NCBI GenBank assembly: GCA_012031455.1
Contig: JAAUTM010000095.1
Location: forward strand, 1 to 6,204
DNA length: 6,204 nt
From: Phycisphaerales bacterium
GTDB lineage: Bacteria > Planctomycetota > Phycisphaerae > Phycisphaerales > Phycisphaeraceae
Direction: 5' to 3'
A program made the translations under genes and the position numbers. Positions within the stretch are counted from its first letter, which is position 1; every line of letters starts with the position of its first letter. Below, one piece after another: positions 1-6,204 of the stretch. The notes under the pieces were generated by a model, which worked only from the letters and a program-made list of their open reading frames with translations, searched no databases and was not told where the DNA came from.

Positions 1-2
1 CT

Positions 3-122
3 TCGATTGTTTATATCCTGGGCATTCTCACAGCCACGATCGGCCTTTTTTGCATTGCTTTGGGGTATCGCCAGCGGATCAGAGCCCGGCTGCAGAGCAA
101 TCCCCCGGTTGATCAAACTTGA
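3..122 (+). CDS. C-terminal tail of an unidentified membrane protein (partial)
   Basis: An open frame enters from the left edge and ends at TGA 120-122, giving about 39 residues. The first part is a hydrophobic stretch (IVYILGILTATIGLFCIALG) long enough to be one transmembrane helix. It is followed at once by a basic patch (YRQRIRARLQ) and a short polar end, the layout of a last membrane span with a cytoplasmic positively charged tail. It is the only frame here with a protein-like composition. The family cannot be assigned from so little; a last helix with a basic tail would suit a MraY/WecA-type phosphoglycosyltransferase or many other polytopic proteins, and that is only a guess. The stop codon overlaps a TTGACA hexamer that may belong to the topA promoter. 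The gene lies on the same strand as topA, 111 bases upstream. Confidence 0.5.
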   Translation, partial: SIVYILGILTATIGLFCIALGYRQRIRARLQSNPPVDQT

Positions 123-147
123 CAATCGCCCCGATCAACGCTCAAGT
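119..147 (+). promoter_or_regulatory. Possible topA promoter (-35 TTGACA, weak -10)
   Basis: A perfect consensus -35 hexamer TTGACA lies at 119-124, overlapping the stop codon of the upstream gene. At 17 bases spacing only a poor -10 (TCAAGT, 142-147) is seen, three of six matches to TATAAT. The position about 90 bases before the topA start is reasonable. The sigma-70 type promoter assignment is inference; the hexamer could be chance. Confidence 0.25.
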
Positions 148-233
148 TACCCACCTTTACGAACCGACGCCCATGACTGGACGAATTACCTTCCATGGGC
201 CGATGATGATTTCGACAAGGATTGTTTTAATTC

Positions 234-3086
234 ATGGCCAAACGCGGCAAAACAAGCTCCGACTCCCCTAAAACCCCCCGCAAGGGCAAATCCTCTGCCC
301 CTGTGCTATCCGAGCACCCAGCATCGGACGATGATTCAGCACTCGACGAAGCACCCGGCAAGGGTACTGGCAGGCATCTGGTGATCGTCGAATCTCCTAC
401 CAAAGCCAAAACAATTAACAAATACCTTGGCAAGGGGTATCAGGTTCTGGCCAGCGTCGGCCATGTGCGTCGATCTCGCCCGCTCGGGCGCCCAAGGGTG
501 TAAAACAACCCGTCCCCCGGTGTGGACCTTGAACACGATTTTGCGCCAACCTATGAAGTGCTGGCCAACAAGAAAAAAACCGTTGGCGAATTGAAGAAAG
601 CCGCCAGGAACGCTTCCGATGTGTGGTTCGCAACCGACTTGGACCGTGAAGGTGAAGCCATTGCCTGGCATCTGGCCCAGACCCTGAACATCAAGCCCAG
701 CATCGCCAAGCGAGTGGTCTTCAACGCCATCACCAAAAGTGAAATCACTCTGGCATTTACCAAGCCACGCCCGATTGATGAAAACAAGGTCAATGCCCAG
801 CAGGCTCGGCGGATCCTTGACCGCATCGTGGGTTATCAGGTCTCACCACTTTTATGGCGCAAGGTGGCTGGAGGTCTGAGTGCGGGGCGGGTGCAATCCG
901 TGGCTTCGCGGCTGGTGGTGGATCGCGAACGTGAAATCGAAGCTTTCATTCCGGAAGAATTCTGGAAAGTTTCCGGTTACTTTGCCACCGACCTGCAGGC
1001 TACCCCGGCCTTGCGCCAAGCCTGGCACGAGTTTCTGCAAAGTGCGCGATTAACCACCCAATCTGCTTCCTCATCTGATGCGCAGACCGGTGAATCGGAG
1101 GGTACCCCCGCAGACAGCGACCCATCGACCTCGGATGATGCCCAGGCCAGTGGAAATAACACGCGCGGGGATACACCAGCTCAAACCAAAAACCGCACCC
1201 TCAAGGAAAAGCTGGCCTGGCTGAGCAAGCACCTGTGCCTGCGTGCGGAGCTGGTGGAACTAGCCGGTGAGCCTGCACAGCTCACGGATCGAAAACAGGC
1301 GCTGGATGCAGCCCAGAAAATGGGACTGGTAGTGGGTGAAATCAAACAATGGGATGACCCCAAAGCCAAAGGTCCAGCCCGGCATCTGGCGCTGATCGTC
1401 CCGCAAACTTCCCTGGCGCCCGATGCCCCGCGTTTGTCGTAGAGGCCTTGCAAACCCGGCGGACCACCAGCCGCCGCCCGGCCCGTTCATCACCAGCACC
1501 CTCCAGCAGGCAGCCGCCAACGCTCTGGGCTTTGCCCTCCAGCGCACCATGCGCATTGCCCAGCAGCTTTACGAAGGCATCGATGTCGGCAGCAATCTGG
1601 GTGGCTCCACAGGTTTGATCACCTATATGCGTACCGATTCCACGCATATCTCCGGCGAAGCACTGTCCATGGTGCGGGCCTACATTGCTTCACAGCTGGG
1701 TGAAAAATACCTGCCTGAAAACCCAACTTCTTTTCCTCGTCCAACAAGTCAGCGCAGGAAGCCCACGAAGCCATTCGTCCCACCGATGTCACACTCACAC
1801 CGCAGCGAATTCGTCACGCCTTGAACGATGAACAGTTCAAACTCTACAACCTGATCTGGAAGCGTTTTGTCGCCTGCCAGATGACCCATGCCCAGTGGGA
1901 TGCAACCTCGGTGTTCATCAGTGCCCTCAAGCATGATGGTGCCAACCTCGGCAAGTTCAAGGCCAACGGCCGCACACTTGTGTTTGATGGTTTCTACAAA
2001 GTGGCTGGAATCCCGGGTGCGGTACGGGGGCCGGTGCCGGGAGCGGTGGTGATGATGCGATGTTGCCTCCCTTGCGTGAGCAGCAGGAGCTGGGGGCATT
2101 GCAGGTGGACCCGGTACAGGGCTTTACGAGTCCTCCACCACGTTACACCGAAGCTTCATTGCAGAAAAAACTTGAAGAAGAAGGCATCGGCCGACCCAGC
2201 ACCTATGCTGCGATTATTTCCACCATTCAGGATCGCAAGTATGTGGATCAGGTGGCGATGGGTGATCGTCGGCTGCGTGCCACCGACCTTGGCAAGGTGG
2301 TCACTGATAAGCTCATCGAAGCCTTCCCTGAAATCATGGATGTGGCTTACACCCGTGGCATGGAGTCGGAACTCGACAAGATCGAGGAGGAGCATCACGA
2401 CTGGGTGACGATGCTCAAACAGTTTTACGGGCCGTTCAAGGAGCGTCTGGATAATGCCCATGAAGTGATGACCCACGCCAAGGCTCAGACCGAGCCCGCT
2501 CCGCACACCTGCCCGACCTGCGGTGCATCCACGGTTTTCCGCTTTGGAAAAAAGGGACGGTTTCTTTCGTGTTCGCGTTACCCGGATTGCAAATACGCTT
2601 CGCCGATTGATGTGGAGGGCAACCCGATCACGGCCCAAACCACCGACATCGCCCTGCCCGCTTTGTGGCAAACCGATGCTCAAACGCGATGGGCGATTCG
2701 GGCCGTTTTTATCCTGCTCGGATTACCCGACCTGCAAGGGTATTGTGAAACTCGACCGTAAAAAAGCCACGGTGGTGGCCCCCAAGCCGCCGCCCTTGAC
2801 AATCGAAAATCCCTGCCCCAAATGCGGCAGCCCTTTGAACATGCGCACAAGCAAACGTGGTCCGTGGCTGAGTTGTTCCAAATATCCGCGCTGCCGGGGT
2901 CGCTTGGCATGGTCGGCTATCGAGGAACCCCAACAGAAAGCACTCGAACAAGCGTTATCCGCACATGTGGAGGCACACCCTCAGCCGATTATTCGCAAAC
3001 TCGACGGCAGCCCCGTGGCTGATGGTTACCTGCCGCTGATTGTGAACCTGTCAAGCAAACCACAACCCACCGAAACCGCAGCATGA
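234..3086 (+). CDS. topA: DNA topoisomerase I, type IA (split by single-base frameshifts)
   Basis: Type IA topoisomerase that relaxes negatively supercoiled DNA by cutting and passing one strand through a 5'-phosphotyrosine link. Repaired, it is about 950 residues. The Toprim domain begins near residue 48 with [14 protein letters not shown] (catalytic Glu about 53) and holds [15 protein letters not shown] (acidic triad from about residue 134). [14 protein letters not shown] and [15 protein letters not shown] follow. The catalytic tyrosine is in [14 protein letters not shown] (codon 1624-1626, about residue 464). [19 protein letters not shown] is also typical. Three C4 zinc ribbons close the protein (2510-2597, 2655-2735, 2814-2894). 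Odd features are a basic/acidic N-terminal extension, a Ser/Asp/Thr-rich insert at residues 269-321, and a Gly-rich stretch near 2015-2060. The frame moves at about 471, 475-478, 514-518 (extra bases), 1426-1435, 1482-1484, 1722-1724, 2010-2035 (missing bases) and 2652-2654 (extra C). The net change is zero, so the start ATG and final TGA are in the same frame. The start has only a weak AAGGA at 217-221. Probably sequencing error, not a pseudogene. Confidence 0.95.
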
Positions 3087-3142
3087 ATCTCGATAGCACG
3101 CGGTAACAGATCATTCTGATTCACCAAATACCCGATCACCTT

Positions 3143-3148
3143 GGGGGT
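3143..3148 (+). promoter_or_regulatory. Weak ribosome binding site of the glycosyltransferase gene
   Basis: A GGGGGT run stands 5 bases before ATG 3154. It is G-rich but not a good AGGAGG match. It supports this ATG because the hydrophobic N-terminal helix begins just after it. The 67-base gap after topA shows no clear terminator, so read-through from topA is possible. Confidence 0.3.
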
Positions 3149-3153
3149 CATCC

Positions 3154-4794
3154 ATGTCCGAATTGTCCGCCCCATCCACCCGCAGCTTTTGGCTCGGGTT
3201 CCTGCTCGTGGCGGTGGTTGCTTTTTCCACCCGCCTGATCGCTTTGGGTCATCTCCAGCCCTGGGAGGATGAAATCTGGTCGTACATGGGTTCGACCGAT
3301 CTGGTGGACAAAATGCTCCGCTGGGAAACGCCGGGTAACCGTGAACATTCACCCCTGCCCTTTCTGGAAATCAAAATCACCCGGGCATTGCTGGGGGATT
3401 CATGGTTCACGCTTCGGCTGCCTTCGGCATTGTATGGGGCTGGGTCGGTGGTGCTGATGTATCTGGTATTGGCTCGCTGGGTATCGCTACGGGTGGCGCT
3501 GCTGGCTGCACTTTTGCTGGCGGTGCATCCTTACGCTTTGGGAATGGCACCGCTGGGCGCGGATGTATGGCCCATGGATGTTTTACAGTGTGGCTGCGCT
3601 GGGTTTGGTATTGTCAGCCACGGAGAAAATGCGGCGTGATGCCGATGCAACCGCATCGGACTGGCGCTGGTGGTTGCTTGGTTTGGTATTGATGCTCATT
3701 CACGCCAGTGCCGTGCACGGGCTGATGACCATCGCAGCCATCGCGTTGGCATTATTGGTGCTGGCTGTGATGGAGTTACCCACCCGGCCACGCTTGGGGT
3801 GGAAAATATTACTGGGTTCAGCGCTGGCAGGAGGTGTATACCTGAGCAGTTGGGCGCCACGGGTTTGGGCAAGGTATTGATGGTCGCACGTACCGCCAAG
3901 GACCGTACGGGCCAAACCGCCGAGAGCAAATTACGCTGGGTCACTCAGGCTACGTTTGAGCAACTATCCGGTCAGGTACCCCTGTTGTTGGGCATTGCGT
4001 TTTTTACCTTGGCGCTCATCGGGCTGGTTGTTTTGATGATCCGCAAAGATCACTGGCGACTGGTACTCACATGCGTACTCATGGGTGGCGTGTCTCTGGT
4101 AAGTATGTTCATCATTGCACACAAACATATCGTGGCCACCAGCTACGTATTTATCTTGCTGATTCCGCTGTGTCTGGGGATGGCGGGTTTGCTGGCAGGG
4201 TTGTGGGATGCATGGGGGACAAAGCATCGATACCTGCGACATGGACTGCGCGGTTTGGCAGTGGCGCTGGGTTTGGGGTTATTGGTGATGTGGGTGCCGG
4301 GGTGGAACCTGGTTTATACCGCCCAGCGCACGGATGCCCGCACAGCGCTTGCACCTATTTTTGCACAGGCTCAAATGGGTGAGATGGTCATGCCCATTCC
4401 CGAATGGTATGAAGTAACGCTGAGGTTCTACAAAGTACCGGGAAAACTACCTTTGTTATTTCCGCCTCGTGAAGCGCGTTTTGTGCATACGGGTTCTGTG
4501 GTTGAAATGCTTGGTCCGGGGAAGCATTATCAGAATGATTTCGAAGTGCTCTTTGCCAAGGATGCCCCGGCAGACATCATCAGCCAGCGACCCCCGGCGA
4601 TCTGGCTTTTCATGATGGAACCGACCCAGCGACTGCACACCGCTCGACGGGTGTTTGAGGGATATGGTTTGAATGCGGAGCAGTGCCTTGAGCAGTTGCA
4701 TGAAGTCAGCAGGGGTCAGCTATCTCTTACCGTGCGGGTGTCAGTTAATGGACTTGATCATGTGACCACCACCTTGCCACAGTTGCCACGGTAG
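3154..4794 (+). CDS. Polytopic membrane glycosyltransferase, PMT/ArnT-like GT-C fold (two frameshifts)
   Basis: Repaired length is about 546 residues. A hydrophobic N-terminal helix (residues about 12-31) leads into a loop with PWEDEIWSY; the Asp39-Glu40 pair sits where GT-C enzymes of the dolichyl-phosphate-mannose mannosyltransferase/ArnT group keep their catalytic acidic residue. A second family-like block, EHSPLPFLEIKI, follows, recalling the usual H-P-P-L motif after the first loop. ARMYGPWMFYSVAALGLVL resembles the family's R-M-Y motif. Many more hydrophobic helices follow to about residue 390, then a soluble C-terminal part of roughly 150 residues, presumably outside the cytoplasmic membrane. 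Such enzymes move a sugar from a polyprenyl-phosphate donor onto a lipid, protein or glycan; the acceptor cannot be told here. The frame shifts by an extra base near 3540-3553 and a missing base near 3855-3890, restoring the original frame. The middle segment is read in the second frame. It converges on the toxin gene 56 bases away. Confidence 0.75.
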
Positions 4795-4850
4795 GGTGGT
4801 ATGCCTCTGGCCGCATTGACACAATCAACCTTACACAGTGCATACACGGT

Positions 4851-5246
4851 TCAGCCCTGAATAAGGCTACGTTCACGGAAAAACTGTGCGATGGCAGGCT
4901 TATCCATTGTGCCCGTGGCGACAGCAAGGGTGACATTGACCAAGCCATCTTCATCATTCTCAATATCAATGTCATTGATTGCCAGAAACACAATCGCTGC
5001 AGCGGCGCCGATGCGTTTGTTGCCATCCAAATAGGGATGATTAAGAACCAAATGGTAAAGGTATGCCGCAGCCATCTCGAAAAGATCGGCATGGAAATAT
5101 TGGCCGCCAAAACCAGCTTTTGGTTGAGCCAAGGCGGATTCAAGCAATCCTTGATCGCGTACTCCATCCAAACCCCCGTACGTTGCTATCAAGTCACGGT
5201 GGAGGCGATCAATCATGTCCAAATCCAAAAATACTGGGTTCTCCAT
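4851..5246 (-). CDS. doc: Doc-family (Fic fold) toxin of a type II toxin-antitoxin system
   Basis: A 131-residue intact protein. The Fic/Doc signature HPYLDGNKRIGAAAA lies at residues 70-84, with the His and the NKR of Doc rather than the G-N-G-R of AMP-transferring Fic proteins. Family knowledge: Doc proteins with this loop phosphorylate elongation factor Tu and stop translation, and are held inactive by an antitoxin. The N-terminal FLDLDMIDRLHRDLIATYGG and the downstream block GLLESALAQP (residues 33-42) are also typical of full-length chromosomal Doc proteins. The loop has Ile where P1 Doc has Thr after NKR. The ATG is 3 bases after the antitoxin stop, and its GGAG Shine-Dalgarno lies inside the last antitoxin codons, so the two are translationally linked. 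The length matches the family. No frameshift is seen, unlike the long neighbours. Confidence 0.9.
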   Translation of the reverse strand: MENPVFLDLDMIDRLHRDLIATYGGLDGVRDQGLLESALAQPKAGFGGQYFHADLFEMAAAYLYHLVLNHPYLDGNKRIGAAAAIVFLAINDIDIENDEDGLVNVTLAVATGTMDKPAIAQFFRERSLIQG

Positions 5247-5249
5247 AAA

Positions 5250-5477
5250 TCACTCCGCCAGTTTTTTCATGGCTTTGCCAAAGCGTTTGTGAACCATGGA
5301 AACCGCCTGGGTGAATTTTCTTTCTGTTTCAGCATCACGAACAGGTGTAAGCACCAGCGAGCGACCATTGGAAACAACTTCGAAGGGAGTATCGCCACTG
5401 GCACGAATCAATTCCAGAATCGGCTTGTCGATCACCAGTGCCAGACTGTTGCCATGTTTCACCAGGTGCTTGATCAT
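5250..5477 (-). CDS. AbrB/MazE/SpoVT-like antitoxin, partner of the Doc toxin
   Basis: A 75-residue protein, first in the operon as usual for antitoxins. The N-terminal half has the swapped-hairpin AbrB/MazE look: KHGNSLALVIDKPIL (residues 7-21), then a turn and GRSLVLTPV (residues 38-46), which would form the DNA-binding dimer. The C-terminal third, from about residue 47, is a charged, basic segment (RKFTQAVSMVHKRFGKAMKK) likely to be the helix that wraps the toxin. By analogy with the family it should neutralise the toxin by direct binding and repress its own promoter; a palindrome overlaps that promoter. The start ATG is chosen because a perfect AAGGAG lies 7 bases upstream. The usual partner of Doc is Phd, so an AbrB-type partner is a less common pairing. 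Confidence 0.85.
   Translation of the reverse strand: MIKHLVKHGNSLALVIDKPILELIRASGDTPFEVVSNGRSLVLTPVRDAETERKFTQAVSMVHKRFGKAMKKLAE
5253..5256 (-). promoter_or_regulatory. Ribosome binding site of the toxin, inside the antitoxin gene
   Basis: On the minus strand GGAG precedes the toxin ATG by 6 bases and falls within the final codons of the antitoxin gene. This fits coupled translation, so toxin is made only when the antitoxin message is being read. Confidence 0.6.
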
Positions 5478-5484
5478 CGGGTCT

Positions 5485-5490
5485 CTCCTT
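5485..5490 (-). promoter_or_regulatory. Ribosome binding site of the antitoxin (AAGGAG)
   Basis: A perfect AAGGAG on the minus strand stands 7 bases before the antitoxin ATG. It is much stronger than the site before the toxin, in line with the excess of antitoxin that TA operons need. Confidence 0.75.
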
Positions 5491-5507
5491 GAGGATCGTT
5501 ACAACAA

Positions 5508-5536
5508 AGTATATACAATGTATCATCTTCAGGCAA
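5508..5536 (-). promoter_or_regulatory. Promoter of the antitoxin-toxin operon
   Basis: On the minus strand TTGCCT (5531-5536, four of six to the -35 consensus) and TATACT (5508-5513, five of six to the -10 consensus) are separated by exactly 17 bases. Transcription would begin about 25 bases before the antitoxin ATG, leaving room for the AAGGAG. The spacing and position support it; strength is not measured. Confidence 0.6.
5509..5523. promoter_or_regulatory. Candidate operator: overlapping palindromes in the TA promoter
   Basis: Two short palindromes overlap here: GTATATAC (5509-5516) and ATACA-A-TGTAT (5513-5523). Together they cover the -10 element and part of the spacer. This is where an AbrB/MazE-type antitoxin would bind to block transcription. 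The symmetry is seen directly; the operator role is inference. Confidence 0.45.
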
Positions 5537-5592
5537 CACCTCCAAGACCGGTTTGGTGATGCATGCGTCGGGGATGTTTTCAGGCATGAGCG

Positions 5593-5621
5593 TTGTCGGA
5601 CGGGCCGTTTTGTTTTATGTT
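5593..5621 (+). promoter_or_regulatory. Possible gyrA promoter
   Basis: TTGTCG (5593-5598) and TATGTT (5616-5621) are spaced by 17 bases, each matching four of six consensus bases. This would give a leader of about 95 bases before the TTG start. It is the best pair I found in the divergent region, but weak. Confidence 0.25.
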
Positions 5622-5710
5622 GAGTGATTATTCCCGGTCAGTTTCATGCCATAAATCCAGATGATCGGGCCGATGGGAACGGACTTCCCGCCAGCGCACG
5701 AACCAGCCAT

Positions 5711-5716
5711 GGAGGG
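5711..5716 (+). promoter_or_regulatory. Ribosome binding site deciding the TTG start of gyrA
   Basis: GGAGGG lies 6 bases before TTG 5723. It decides the start: there is no ATG in this frame between the upstream stop TGA 5621-5623 and the conserved block, and the ATG at 5709 that overlaps this site is in a different frame. Confidence 0.6.
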
Positions 5717-5722
5717 CCGACC

Positions 5723-6204
<482 letters not shown>

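Noticed and set aside
173..271. Short ATG frame upstream of topA as a possible leader peptide
   Set aside because: It has no ribosome site and runs into topA in another frame; nothing supports translation.
7..384. A 125-residue open frame across the left edge and topA start
   Set aside because: Composition is not protein-like, with many Pro and scattered Trp, and it overlaps both the better membrane tail at 3-122 and the start of topA in another frame.
495..525. Programmed frameshift or recoding in topA
   Set aside because: Three separate insertions within 50 bases, followed by five more indels of both signs, do not resemble a slippery site with a stimulator; errors are simpler.
4765..4800. 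Imperfect hairpin (ACCACC ... GGGTGGT) at the end of the glycosyltransferase gene as a terminator
   Set aside because: The stem has mismatches, overlaps the stop codon and has no following T run.
4745..5167. A 140-residue minus-strand frame overlapping the Doc gene
   Set aside because: It is a shadow frame of the Doc gene, which has the real HPYLDGNKR motif, a ribosome site and coupling to the antitoxin.

Overview
The window reads as a piece of a bacterial chromosome carrying housekeeping genes. In order it holds the 3' tail of an unidentified membrane-protein gene, a topA gene (DNA topoisomerase I) with three C-terminal zinc ribbons, a multi-membrane-span glycosyltransferase of the PMT/ArnT (GT-C) type, a two-gene toxin-antitoxin module on the minus strand, and the start of a type IIA topoisomerase A-subunit gene (gyrA/parC-like) that runs off the right edge. 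The wording of the TopA and GyrA conserved blocks recalls Planctomycetota, perhaps Phycisphaerae. That is an impression from memory, not a computed placement.

Layout: 3-122 (+) is a membrane-protein tail. 123-233 is an intergenic region with a perfect -35-like hexamer overlapping the upstream stop. 234-3086 (+) is topA, and 3154-4794 (+) is the glycosyltransferase. 4851-5246 (-) is a Doc-family toxin, and 5250-5477 (-) is an AbrB/MazE-like antitoxin that comes first in its operon. 5478-5722 is the divergent control region, with a good promoter and an overlapping palindrome for the TA operon and a weaker promoter candidate for gyrA. 5723-6204 (+) is the N-terminal part of gyrA, started at TTG behind a strong Shine-Dalgarno sequence.

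The dominant oddity is that all three long genes are split by single-base insertions or deletions: about eight in topA, two in the glycosyltransferase and one in gyrA. After each shift the conserved protein text resumes exactly in another frame, and catalytic motifs are intact on both sides. In every gene the net change can be repaired to a family-typical length. Most sit in or near short homopolymers. This looks like uncorrected sequencing or assembly error in an error-prone read set, not gene decay or programmed frameshifting. Simple single-frame gene calling would break these genes into fragments and would miss gyrA almost entirely.

Functionally, TopA relaxes negative supercoils and the type IIA enzyme introduces or removes them by double-strand passage, so two opposing supercoiling enzymes lie on either side of a glycosyltransferase and a TA module. 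The TA pair is the most distinctive element: a Doc toxin paired with an AbrB-type rather than a Phd-type antitoxin, apparently autoregulated and somewhat AT-richer than its surroundings. I found no CRISPR array, tRNA, rRNA, insertion sequence or clear evidence of a novel system.
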